DNA of 12,978 nucleotides from Actinomycetes bacterium (GCA_029263035.1 JAJCYF010000050.1:1-12978), one strand, 5' to 3'. Shown: positions 1 through 6,619, counted from the stretch's first letter. The notes: generated by a model from the letters alone, not told the origin. Translations and numbers: made by a program.

Positions 1-465
1 GCCGCCGGCCTGGTCGGCCGCCAGGGCAGAGTGTACGGCCTGGACATGACCTCCGAGATGATCGCCCTGGCCAACTCGGCCAAGCGCTCCGCCGGCCTGG
101 GCAACGTCGAGTTCCTTGCGGGCGAGATGGAGCAGGTTCCGCTGGATGACGGGTCGGTGGACGTGGTGATCTCGAACTGTGCCGTCAACCTGTCCCAGGA
201 CAAGCCGGCCGTATTCGCCGAGATCGCCCGGGTGCTGCGGCCCGGCGGGAGGATGGGCATCTGCGACACCCTGGCCTCGGACGCACTGTCCGTCGACGAC
301 CGGGCGGCCCGGGGCAGCTACGTTGACTGCATCGCCGGCGCGATGAGCGTCGGGGAATGCACCCGGGCGCTGGAGCTAGCCGGTTTCCAGGACGTCCGAA
401 TCGACCTCACCCACCCGGTGGCCGATGAGATATTCGCCGCCACCATCACCGGCCGCAGGGGCTGA
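1..465 (+). CDS. ArsM-like SAM-dependent methyltransferase, C-terminal part
   Basis: The gene enters from the left edge and only its last 154 codons are present; the reading frame is open from base 1. The visible part covers the second half of a class I Rossmann methyltransferase: the acidic end of strand beta2 (VYGLDMTSEMI), the beta4 motif with ISNCAVNLS, and LRPGGRMGICD after it. The ISNC.vNLS signature followed by a C-terminal GCIAGA-type segment (here DCIAGAMSVGECTRALELAGF) is typical of arsenite methyltransferases (ArsM), which methylate As(III) using S-adenosylmethionine and cysteine thiols. Cys within ISNC and Cys within DCIAGA would correspond to conserved ArsM cysteines. The N-terminal third, with the SAM glycine loop and any further cysteine, lies outside the window, so arsenic specificity is an inference. 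No other ars genes are visible. The gap to the next gene is 64 bases, so co-transcription is possible. Confidence 0.8.
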   Translation, partial: AAGLVGRQGRVYGLDMTSEMIALANSAKRSAGLGNVEFLAGEMEQVPLDDGSVDVVISNCAVNLSQDKPAVFAEIARVLRPGGRMGICDTLASDALSVDDRAARGSYVDCIAGAMSVGECTRALELAGFQDVRIDLTHPVADEIFAATITGRRG

Positions 466-529
466 ACCGGTACCTTCGGTAGCCTCGGATCAGGATTTGC
501 CCGGCGCCCGCCGGCAGTAAGGACAAACG

Positions 530-994
530 ATGACATCGCTGAAAGAACGTATCCGGCAGGACCTCACCGCGGCGATGCGCGCCAGGGATGAGACGGCCAA
601 GTCCACTCTGCGCAGCGTCATCACGGCGATCAGCAAGGCGGAGGTCTCCGGCAAGGAACAGGCCACCCTCACCGACGACCAGGTGATCGGGGTGATCCGC
701 TCCTAGCTGGGAAAGCGCAAGGAAGCGGCGGAGATCTACGACAAGGCGGGCCGGGACGAGCTGGCCGCCCGGGAGCGAGCAGAGGCGAAGATCCTGTCGG
801 TCTACATGCCGGAGGAGATCGGCGACGACGCCCTGGCAGCGATCGTGGCCGAGGAGGTCGCCAACGCCCGCAACGCCGGCATAGAGGGCGGCCGGGCGAT
901 GGGGGCGGTCATCAAGGCGGTCCGGGAGCGGGTGGGGGCCACCGCCGAGGGCTCGCGCATCTCCAGTGCGGTCAAGTCGGCCCTCGCATCGTGA
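530..994 (+). pseudogene. GatB/YqeY domain protein interrupted by an in-frame amber codon
   Basis: Read through one TAG at 704-706, this is a complete 154-codon YqeY-family protein. It begins MTSLKERIRQDLTAAMRARD and continues after the stop with LGKRKEAAEIYDKAGRDEL and VYMPEEIGDDALAAIV. YqeY proteins resemble the C-terminal tRNA-binding domain of GatB; their own role is poorly defined. A good ribosome binding site (AAGGA, 521 region) precedes the ATG at 530. The stop falls in the conserved helix before KRKEAAE, where the family normally has a charged or polar residue, so one base change from GAG, CAG or AAG would explain it. The frame is intact on both sides and the downstream half keeps family-like sequence, so the mutation is recent or is a sequencing error. 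TAG ends several neighbouring genes, so readthrough by a reassigned code is unlikely. The TGA stop overlaps the GTG of the next gene. Confidence 0.8.
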
Positions 995-1326
995 ACCTGC
1001 GCCAGGTCCTTCAGGCCGAGCTGATCACTGCGATGAAAAGCCAGGACCGGGTCACGATGATGGCCATCCGCTCGGTGCTTTCGGCGATCGCCAACAAGGA
1101 GGCCGTCCCCGCCCCGGCGGTCAGTTCCATCGACGGGCCGGTGAAGGGTTACGCCGACGTCCCCCGCCGGGAGCTGACCCCGGCCGAGGTACGCCTGGTG
1201 GTGATGGACGAGGTGGACGAACGCCGCAACTCGGCCGACTACCTGACCACCGCCGGCAAGCACGACGAGGCGGCCGCCCTGTTCGAACAGGTGAAGATCC
1301 TGGAGCGCTTCCTCTACCTCACCTAG
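991..1326 (+). CDS. Short GatB/YqeY-like protein, second tandem copy
   Basis: A 111-residue protein starting at a GTG that overlaps the stop of the preceding YqeY gene (GTGA), which implies translational coupling. The N-terminus (MNLRQVLQAELITAMKSQD, then AIRSVLSAIANKEA) aligns by eye with the start of the neighbouring YqeY protein. The helix VRLVVMDEVDERRNSADYL followed by AGKHDEAAALFEQVKILERF matches the KRKEAAEIYDKAGRDELAAREREAKIL region of that protein. It differs in an inserted loop around residues 37-58 (VPAPAVSSIDGPVKGYADVP) and in ending just where the family's small C-terminal helical domain would begin; usual YqeY proteins are about 150 residues. It is therefore a paralogue reduced to the N-terminal domain. 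Its TAG stop lies inside the 3' end of the convergent queA-like gene (8-base tail overlap). Function is not established. Confidence 0.8.
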   Translation: MNLRQVLQAELITAMKSQDRVTMMAIRSVLSAIANKEAVPAPAVSSIDGPVKGYADVPRRELTPAEVRLVVMDEVDERRNSADYLTTAGKHDEAAALFEQVKILERFLYLT

Positions 1327-2362
1327 GAAGCAAAAGGCAGCTGTCACCGAACTCGTGCCACAGATAGCCTGAAGCAACTGCGGCGTCGTACGCCCGGGAC
1401 ACCAGGCCCGTCCCGGCTACCGACTCAAGCAGCATCAGATGGGTGGCCGAAGCGGCGTGCCAGCCGGTGATCAGCCCTTCGACTGCCCGCACCGGCCGCG
1501 ACGAGTCCAGCACCAGGTCGGTCCAGCCTGCGGCGGCGGAGACCACGCCTCGCCCGTCTGCGGCGGACTCCAGCGCTCTGACAACCGTCGTTCCCACCGC
1601 TATCACCCGGCCGCCTTTCCGGCGGGTGTGGTTCGCAAGCAATGCGGTTGCCGCCGGAACCCGGAAGCGCTCCGCAGCAGGCAACTCTGACCCCTCCGGG
1701 GAGGAGACTCCGGTGTGCAGGGTGATCGGGGCAAGCACGACTCCCAGGGAGATCAGGCCGGCGACCAGGCGGCCGGAGAAGGGGCGCCCTGCGCTGGGCA
1801 TCTCGGCGCTTCCCGGCTCGCGGGTAAACACGGTCTGGTAGTCGGAAAGCGGGCGTGGTTCGTTCAGGTAGCCGTAGGCGATCGGGCGGCCGTACCGTTG
1901 CAGATATCCGGCCACCGGCTGCCCGAGTTCCGGGCGTGCCACGAGCAGGCGGCTGCGACCCTCCACGCCCCGGTAGGCCGACAGGATCGTGATTCGCCCG
2001 CCCCCCGCCAAATCCACCCACTCACCGGTGCTGCCGTCGAGAAGTGGACCGGTGTTGTCCGGGGTCCGTAGCTCCACTATCCAGTTGCCGCCGTCCAATG
2101 CGGTGGAAAAGTGGACGATGGCTGCCCGGCCGTTCTCCCGGGTCCCGTCGACCGCTGCAGGCAGGGTCTGCGAGTTGTTCACGACCAGCAGGTCGCCCGC
2201 TTGCAGAAAGTTCCCCAGGTCCCGGAAGGAGGCGTGGGTGATCCCGCTCCGATCGGCTACCAGCAGGCGCACCCCGTCGCGCTCCAGCCCCCGCGATTCA
2301 GGAGGCCCAACTGCGGCCCGCCCCTCCGGGTAGCGGGCGACCTGGGCGGCGGCGGTGCTCAT
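1319..2362 (-). CDS. QueA-like S-adenosylmethionine:tRNA ribosyltransferase-isomerase family protein
   Basis: The 347-residue length and the order of motifs identify the QueA family. These are DLLVVNNSQTLPAAV near residues 57-71, YQTVFTREPGSAEMPSAGRPFS in the middle, RVIAVGTTVVRALES, the block VEGLITGWHAASATHLMLLESVAG, and a terminal YLWHEFGDSCLLL. True QueA transfers and isomerises the ribosyl group of SAM onto preQ1 in the tRNA anticodon, giving epoxyqueuosine. Several usually strict QueA motifs are altered here: the NDTRVIPARL-type motif reads NNSQTLPAAV, the TAGLHFT-type motif reads SAGRPFS, and the HVG.GTF motif reads HTGVSSPEG. It may therefore belong to a divergent subfamily with another substrate. 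No other queuosine-specific genes (tgt, queC/D/E) are in view; folE is present but serves folate as well. The start ATG overlaps the stop of the upstream SDR gene (ATGA), so the two form a translationally coupled pair. Confidence 0.82.
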   Translation of the reverse strand: MSTAAAQVARYPEGRAAVGPPESRGLERDGVRLLVADRSGITHASFRDLGNFLQAGDLLVVNNSQTLPAAVDGTRENGRAAIVHFSTALDGGNWIVELRTPDNTGPLLDGSTGEWVDLAGGGRITILSAYRGVEGRSRLLVARPELGQPVAGYLQRYGRPIAYGYLNEPRPLSDYQTVFTREPGSAEMPSAGRPFSGRLVAGLISLGVVLAPITLHTGVSSPEGSELPAAERFRVPAATALLANHTRRKGGRVIAVGTTVVRALESAADGRGVVSAAAGWTDLVLDSSRPVRAVEGLITGWHAASATHLMLLESVAGTGLVSRAYDAAVASGYLWHEFGDSCLLLPR

Positions 2363-3057
2363 CCCGCCTCCATTCCAGAGCCCACGAGCAGGTCGGCCGC
2401 CCGGTAGCGTCCGCTGGGTGGCAAGTCGTCCAGCAGGCGCAGGAGGCCGGGCACCACCGTCTCGGGCTCCGGCCGGTCGGAGATGTCCTCCCCGGGGAAG
2501 GCCTCCTGCTGCATTGCGGTCCGCATGTCGCCCGGGTCGAAGGCGTAGACCCTAAAGCCGGGCTGCTCGGCTCCGAGCACGGCCGAGATCTGCTCGAGTG
2601 CCGCCTTCGACGCCCCGTAGCCACCCCAGCCCTCGTAGGCTTCGACCGCCGCGTCCGACGTGATGTTCACGATCGCCGCACCCGGCGACAGCTGGGGGAG
2701 CAGCTCTTGAACCAGCGCCAGGGGCGCCAGAACATTTGTCCTGAACACCTGTTCCAGGACGGCGAGCGGGTAGCGGTCGAGTCCCGGTAGGGGACTGGCC
2801 CCCAGGGTACTGGCGTTGTTGACCAGCAGGTCCAGCCCGCCGGCACGCGCCACGGCTGTGGCCAACGCCGTCCGATGTTCGGGGTCGGCGATGTCCCCGG
2901 CAACGGCCGTGACCCCTGCACCCACCGCGTCGGCCTCAGACTGCAGGGCCCGGCCGTCCCGGGCGTCGACTATCAGCTTCCAATCTCGCTCCGCCAGTGC
3001 TTTGGCCAGCGCCAGGCCGAAGCCCCGCGAAGCTCCGGTAATCAGTGCTGTACGCAT
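2359..3057 (-). CDS. Short-chain dehydrogenase/reductase (SDR family)
   Basis: A 232-residue classical SDR. It has the cofactor loop TGASRGFG (residues 7-14), the NNAS motif (80-83), a catalytic Ser in NITSDAA (Ser134), and the YGASK motif giving Tyr147 and Lys151. These are the expected residues for NAD(P)H-dependent oxidation or reduction of a carbonyl/alcohol substrate in the cytoplasm. Arg11 after TGAS and the absence of an acidic residue directly after beta2 (the sequence is LIVDARDGRAL, with Arg33) fit NADP(H), but this is inference. The ATG at 3057 has a strong ribosome binding site (AGGAGG, complement of 3062-3068). It is the first gene of a two-gene unit with the queA-like gene and is read divergently from soxR. 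Its promoter has a MerR/SoxR-type architecture (see the site at 3086-3116), so it is probably induced by redox-active compounds. The substrate cannot be told from the sequence. Confidence 0.92.
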   Translation of the reverse strand: MRTALITGASRGFGLALAKALAERDWKLIVDARDGRALQSEADAVGAGVTAVAGDIADPEHRTALATAVARAGGLDLLVNNASTLGASPLPGLDRYPLAVLEQVFRTNVLAPLALVQELLPQLSPGAAIVNITSDAAVEAYEGWGGYGASKAALEQISAVLGAEQPGFRVYAFDPGDMRTAMQQEAFPGEDISDRPEPETVVPGLLRLLDDLPPSGRYRAADLLVGSGMEAG

Positions 3058-3085
3058 GATCTCCTCCTATTTTCGCATTTCGTGC

Positions 3086-3116
3086 AGAATAGAAGTTGAA
3101 GTCAACTTTAAGTCAA
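3086..3116 (-). promoter_or_regulatory. SoxR-type promoter of the SDR/queA-like operon with operator dyad
   Basis: On the minus strand the -35 box TTGACT (3116-3111) and the -10 box TATTCT (3091-3086) are separated by exactly 19 bases. This overlong spacer is the hallmark of promoters activated by MerR-family proteins. The spacer contains the dyad AAGTTGA-AG-TCAACTT (plus-strand coordinates 3093-3108), perfect in both 7-base arms and centred almost on the middle of the spacer. The site is 15 bases upstream of the soxR start, so a bound regulator could also repress its own gene. Confidence 0.8.
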
Positions 3117-3130
3117 CCGGAGGTACTTTA

Positions 3131-3598
3131 ATGGACGAGGAATGGCTGTCGGTGGGCCAGGTCGCCGGTCGTAGCGGCTTCGCCCCTTCGGCAATCCGCT
3201 ACTACGAAGGCGAAGGGCTGATCTCAGCCGAACGGAACACCGGAGGCCAGCGGCGGTTCCACCGGAGCGTCCTACGACGGCTGGCGTTTGTTAGCGCGGC
3301 CCGGCATCTCGGCGTCAGCCTGGAGGAGGTCCGAGACGCCCTCGGCCGGCTGCCGCAGAACCGGACCCCCAACGCAGCCGACTGGAAGCGGATCTCGATG
3401 CTGTGGCGGGAGAAGCTCAACGGCGAGATCCGTGCGCTGGAGGCGCTGAGGGACGGGCTCGACTCATGTATCGGCTGCGGCTGCCTATCGCTTGACCGCT
3501 GCGCCATATCCAACCCTCACGATGCGGCGGCGTCCGGGGGCCCCGGTGCCGTCTACCTGCCGAAGCAGCTGAGGGTGCAGGCTGCTACTCGACGGTGA
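3131..3598 (+). CDS. soxR: Redox-sensitive transcriptional regulator SoxR
   Basis: A 155-residue MerR-family activator. The winged-helix domain spans about residues 5-75 (LSVGQVAGRSGFAPSAIRYY, then the NTGGQRRF wing), followed by a dimerisation helix (84-110) and the cysteine cluster CIGCGCLSLDRC. Cys113, 116, 118 and 124 have the C-x2-C-x-C-x5-C spacing that holds the [2Fe-2S] cluster in SoxR. Oxidation of that cluster by redox-cycling compounds or superoxide converts bound SoxR into an activator. The ATG at 3131 is preceded by GGAGG eight bases upstream; the open frame extends further 5' but the alignment and RBS fix this start. The C-terminal tail (about 30 residues after the cluster) is typical of longer SoxR versions. 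It is divergent from the SDR gene, whose promoter carries the matching 19-bp spacer. The 3' end overlaps the convergent DUF3048 gene by 14 bases. Confidence 0.95.
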   Translation: MDEEWLSVGQVAGRSGFAPSAIRYYEGEGLISAERNTGGQRRFHRSVLRRLAFVSAARHLGVSLEEVRDALGRLPQNRTPNAADWKRISMLWREKLNGEIRALEALRDGLDSCIGCGCLSLDRCAISNPHDAAASGGPGAVYLPKQLRVQAATRR

Positions 3599-4673
3599 AC
3601 GCCCGGTCGTTCGGCAGAAGGTTGATCCAGGTGTTTCCGGCGGCCAGCTCGATCGGCTGCCCGGCGTCGTCCACCAGGGTGGTCTGATCGGCCAGCGTAG
3701 GCCGCACCCACGTGCCGTGGATCGCCTGGCCGTTGCGCAGGACCATCGCTTCGCCGGTTCCGGCCACCGCGATCTCCGGAGAGCTGCCACCGCGGTCGAC
3801 CGCCACCTTCATCACCACGATGTTGGTGCCCCCCAGACGGGCGCCCGAGGCGGAGTTGTGGGGGCTGCCCCCCTGGGACCGCAGGTAGGTGTTCGCCGCC
3901 GGGTCGTAGGTGTAGGTGACTCCGACTGCTCCTGAGTAGGAGAACGTGATCTTGTTGCCGGGCGGCGGCCCTACCGGTGCGGGAGGCGGAGGAACCGGTG
4001 CGCCCGGCGACTCGGCCACCGGCGGGGGAGGCGGCGGAGGCGGAGGAACCGGGACCAGCTTCGGATTGAAGATCAGGCCGGTCTTCGGGGGTCCCACCAC
4101 GCCCTGGGCAGCGGGGCGGGAACGAATCCGCTCGGTGGAGGTGTACAGGTTGTGCGGAGCCGGCCGGCCGCCGCGGCGGGAGTAGGCCGGCCCGTTCGAC
4201 CCGTGCTGAAGGTTGATGATCCCCGGGGTGCGCGCAACCTTGGCCAGGTTGTTGGGGGAGGCTCCGCTGTAGGCGAAGAGAACCGGGGCGTACTGGGTCA
4301 TGATGTCCGGGTCTACCGCCCGGGCGCTGCGGGTGGGTCCGAGGTCGGCCGCATCGCCGCAGTGATAGATGGCCATGAACCGGGTGAGCCCGCCTTCGAC
4401 CAGCTCCTCGTACACGATGTCCGCGGTCTCCATGCCGGACTGGGGCCGCGCCCTGGGGTGGTTGTCGATCTTGACTGCCAGCGCAGGCCGGTTGAGGTCG
4501 ACACCGGCCGGAAGCTCAACCCCGGTCAGCGGGCACCGGATCGGCTCGGGCGGGGGAGGGGGCGGCGCGGGAGACTCCTCGGCCGCCTGCGTCGCTTCGG
4601 GCTCGGGGTCGTCGGCGCAGGCCCCCGCAAAGAGGGCGAGCAGCAGCAGGAGGGAAAGAAGGCGTCTCGGCAT
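3585..4673 (-). CDS. DUF3048 domain lipoprotein with proline-rich linker
   Basis: A 362-residue predicted secreted lipoprotein. The N-terminus MPRRLLSLLLLLALFAGAC has a basic start, a leucine-rich core and Cys19 in an AGAC lipobox (an Ala rather than Leu at -3, so slightly atypical). A Pro/Glu-rich stretch (23-45) follows, then the DUF3048 N-terminal domain (about 46-205; PALAVKIDNHPRARPQSGME, then YEELVEGGLTRFMAIY and GPTRSAR). A second very proline-rich linker (about 208-238, with ten consecutive prolines) precedes the C-terminal domain (about 240-362; VVMKVAV, ending in NTWINLLPNDRAFTVE). DUF3048 proteins (YerB-like) have no established biochemical role. An in-frame TTG exists 39 bases upstream, but the ATG at 4673 puts the signal peptide at the N-terminus and has a TAGAGT box eight bases before it. 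It is last in a minus-strand series after the YciI-like gene. Confidence 0.88.
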   Translation of the reverse strand: MPRRLLSLLLLLALFAGACADDPEPEATQAAEESPAPPPPPPEPIRCPLTGVELPAGVDLNRPALAVKIDNHPRARPQSGMETADIVYEELVEGGLTRFMAIYHCGDAADLGPTRSARAVDPDIMTQYAPVLFAYSGASPNNLAKVARTPGIINLQHGSNGPAYSRRGGRPAPHNLYTSTERIRSRPAAQGVVGPPKTGLIFNPKLVPVPPPPPPPPPVAESPGAPVPPPPAPVGPPPGNKITFSYSGAVGVTYTYDPAANTYLRSQGGSPHNSASGARLGGTNIVVMKVAVDRGGSSPEIAVAGTGEAMVLRNGQAIHGTWVRPTLADQTTLVDDAGQPIELAAGNTWINLLPNDRAFTVE

Positions 4674-4681
4674 CGGGCGGA

Positions 4682-4687
4682 ACTCTA
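4682..4687 (-). promoter_or_regulatory. Candidate leaderless -10 box of the DUF3048 gene
   Basis: TAGAGT on the minus strand ends eight bases before the ATG at 4673, and no Shine-Dalgarno sequence is visible. A TTGACC (4712-4707) lies 19 bases further upstream. This fits a TANNNT-type promoter that starts transcription at or next to the initiation codon. Confidence 0.4.
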
Positions 4688-4722
4688 CACTGCCGGAAGG
4701 CCTGGAGGTCAAAAGCTCCCGG

Positions 4723-5004
4723 CTACGGGGTTACCCGGTTGAGCTTGCGCACGGTGTAGCCGGTCCATATGCCGTTGATCCAGTAGACGTCGGACTCGAT
4801 GACCGCCCGGACCGCATCCTCCCCCTCGATATCGAGCACCAGCAGGGAGGCGCTCATGTCGGCCAGCGCTCCGGCGACCACCACCGCTCCGGCATCGATC
4901 AGCTTGCCGACCCGCTCCAGGTGCTCCTCCCGGTAGGGCCCCCGCTTCTCGGCGGCGCCCTCGACGTAGGCGGCTTCGACGACGTGACAGGTCGTGATGT
5001 TCAT
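4723..5004 (-). CDS. YciI-like family protein
   Basis: A 93-residue ferredoxin-like-fold protein of the YciI/YCII-related type. The features seen are the REEHLERVGKLIDAGAVVVAG segment (a His-containing helix followed by the GAL..AG strand), DMSASLLVLDIEGEDAVRAVI, and the terminal SDVYWINGIWTGYTVRKLN, which corresponds to the usual DPfv..Gvw..yei.pw pattern. YciI-like domains occur as small standalone proteins, some proposed as enzymes using a His/Asp pair; the true reaction here is unknown. It lies nine bases after the polymerase gene and no Shine-Dalgarno is visible. A TAGACT box whose first three bases are the stop codon of the polymerase gene ends six bases before the ATG. It may thus be transcribed both by readthrough and from its own leaderless promoter. 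Confidence 0.8.
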   Translation of the reverse strand: MNITTCHVVEAAYVEGAAEKRGPYREEHLERVGKLIDAGAVVVAGALADMSASLLVLDIEGEDAVRAVIESDVYWINGIWTGYTVRKLNRVTP

Positions 5005-5010
5005 GCCGGC

Positions 5011-5016
5011 AGTCTA
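5011..5016 (-). promoter_or_regulatory. Candidate leaderless -10 box of the YciI-like gene
   Basis: TAGACT on the minus strand overlaps the TAG stop of the upstream polymerase gene and ends six bases before the ATG at 5004. The gene has no visible Shine-Dalgarno sequence. Confidence 0.4.
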
Positions 5017-5925
5017 CGAGAGCTCCGGCAGGGTCTGCTGCTCGGTGAGCACCGGTTCAAACAGGTCGCCCTGCTTGCCGACCCGCTCCAGAGCGCCGGC
5101 GAATGAAAACTTGAGGTCGTCCGGCCGCCTGGACTTTTCGGTGGCGGCAACCTCGTCCCAGGTGATCGGGGTGGAGACCGTCGGCGTGTCCTTGGCCCGC
5201 AGCGAGTACACGCATACCGTGGTCTTGAAGAAGTCGTTCTGGCTCCAGTCGATCAGCACCTTGCCCTTTCGCAGCTCCTTTTTCATGTCGGAGACCACCA
5301 GGTTCGGCATCTGCTGCTCCATGACCTCGGCCACCGCGTGAGCGAAGGACTTCGACTGCTCGTACGTGTCGGAGGAGTTCAGCGGCAGGTACACCTGCAT
5401 TCCCTTGGAGCCGGAGGTCTTCGGGAAGGCCTGAAGGCCCAGGTCGTCGAACATCTTGCGGAGCGCCAGGGCTACCGTGCAGCACTCGACGATGCTCGCC
5501 GAGGGGCCGGGGTCCAGGTCGAATGCCGCGGCGGTGGGACGGTCCAGGTCCGGTCCCGATGACAGGGAGGTGTGCAGTTCCAGGTCGGCGAGATTGGCCA
5601 CCCAGACCAGGCTGGGCAGGTCGTCAATACTGCAGAAATCGATGGTCTTGTTCTGCCGCTCGCTGCGGATGGGGATGGTCTTCATCCACTTCGGCCGAAA
5701 CTTGGGGCACTGCTTCTCGTAGAAGAACTCATCCTCCACCCCGTTCGGGTAGCGCTTGAGCGTCAACGGCCGGTTGCGCAGGTGGGGAAGCAGAACCGGT
5801 GCGACCTTGGTGTAGTAGTCGATGACATCACCCTTGGTGAAGCCGGCCTGCGGGTACAGCACCTTTTCCAGGTTGGAGAGCTTGAGCTCTTTGTCCTCCA
5901 CCTGCACCACGGTTGCAGTTGCCAT
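5014..5925 (-). CDS. LigD-type polymerase domain protein (NHEJ primase-polymerase)
   Basis: A 303-residue standalone version of the polymerase/primase domain of bacterial LigD, an archaeo-eukaryotic primase fold. Such domains add nucleotides, often ribonucleotides, during nonhomologous end joining together with Ku and a DNA ligase. Catalytic motif I is FDLDPG with Asp136 and Asp138. Motif II is KTSGSKGMQVYLPL (169-182). Motif III is VLIDWSQNDFFKTTV with Asp226. The N-terminal LSNLEKVLYP and RPLTLKRYPNGVED segments and VWVANLADLELH are also typical. The length equals a PolDom alone; there is no ligase or phosphoesterase domain and no ku gene in the window, so partners must be encoded elsewhere. 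The ATG at 5925 is chosen because GGGAGG lies five bases before it; an upstream start would add 16 residues without family similarity. It follows folE by 49 bases. Confidence 0.92.
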   Translation of the reverse strand: MATATVVQVEDKELKLSNLEKVLYPQAGFTKGDVIDYYTKVAPVLLPHLRNRPLTLKRYPNGVEDEFFYEKQCPKFRPKWMKTIPIRSERQNKTIDFCSIDDLPSLVWVANLADLELHTSLSSGPDLDRPTAAAFDLDPGPSASIVECCTVALALRKMFDDLGLQAFPKTSGSKGMQVYLPLNSSDTYEQSKSFAHAVAEVMEQQMPNLVVSDMKKELRKGKVLIDWSQNDFFKTTVCVYSLRAKDTPTVSTPITWDEVAATEKSRRPDDLKFSFAGALERVGKQGDLFEPVLTEQQTLPELS

Positions 5926-5974
5926 CCAAGCCTCCCGGTTCCGCGAGGTATGCCCCGGCGATACTGCAGTCAAA

Positions 5975-6619
5975 CTACCGCGCCGGGGCGAGGCCCCCGT
6001 GGATTAGCGACAAGAACTCCTGACGGGTGCGGGGGTCTTCCCGCATCTTGCCCAGCAGCGCCGAGGTGACCGTCATGGTCCCCGGCTTCTGGACGCCCCG
6101 CAAGGTCATGCACATGTGCTCGGCCTCCAGAACCACGCCGACGCCTTTGGGGGCAAGGTTTAGGTCAAGGCAGCCGGCGATCTGGGTGGTGAGCGCCTCC
6201 TGCACCTGCAGCCGTCGGGCGAACAGCTCCACCACCCGGGCCAGCTTGGATAGGCCGACGATGCGGTTGTCCGGCAGGTAGGCCACGTGGGCCACTCCCT
6301 TGAAGGGCAGCAGGTGGTGCATGCACAACGAGTTGAACGGGATGTCGCGGGCCACGACCATCTCGTCGTACCCCTCGTTGGGGAAGGTGGTGAGCCGGAA
6401 TGGTTTCGGCTCGAGCATCTCTGCGAACGACGCCGCCACCCGCCGCGGGGTGTCGGCCAGACCGGGGTGCCCGGACGGGTCCTGACCGAGGGCGGCCAGC
6501 AGGTCGGCCACCGCCCGCTCGGCGGCAGGCAGGTCGACGGCCGGTCCCAGGTCGCCCAGAAAGCGGTGACCGGATTCGAGCACCGCAGAGTTGATCATGG
6601 TGTCAGCCGGCGTCGCCAA
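5975..6619 (-). CDS. folE: GTP cyclohydrolase I
   Basis: A 214-residue FolE, which converts GTP to 7,8-dihydroneopterin triphosphate, the first step of tetrahydrofolate (and, where present, queuosine) synthesis. Motifs include HPGLADTPRRVAASFAEML, the zinc site residues Cys99 and His102 in SLCMHHLLPF with Cys170 in EAEHMCMTLRG, and the active-site region IVGLSKLARVVELFARRLQVQE. All three zinc ligands are present, so it is a canonical type IA enzyme. The TTG at 6619 is preferred because GGGAGG stands five bases before it; this start overlaps the CDGSH gene by 17 bases. The alternative ATG at 6598 lacks a ribosome binding site but would sit four bases after that gene's stop. Either way the two genes are tightly coupled. 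Confidence 0.95.
   Translation of the reverse strand: MATPADTMINSAVLESGHRFLGDLGPAVDLPAAERAVADLLAALGQDPSGHPGLADTPRRVAASFAEMLEPKPFRLTTFPNEGYDEMVVARDIPFNSLCMHHLLPFKGVAHVAYLPDNRIVGLSKLARVVELFARRLQVQEALTTQIAGCLDLNLAPKGVGVVLEAEHMCMTLRGVQKPGTMTVTSALLGKMREDPRTRQEFLSLIHGGLAPAR

Noticed and set aside
704..706. TAG as a recoded sense codon (pyrrolysine or alternative code).
   Set aside because: TAG terminates many other genes here and the residue position is not a known pyrrolysine site.
1425..2407. Several long open frames opposite and beside the queA-like gene.
   Set aside because: They are GC-rich shadow frames with no recognisable domains; the queA-like frame explains the region.
3946..4185. Glycine-rich open frame on the plus strand.
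   Set aside because: It is the complement of the polyproline linker of the DUF3048 gene.
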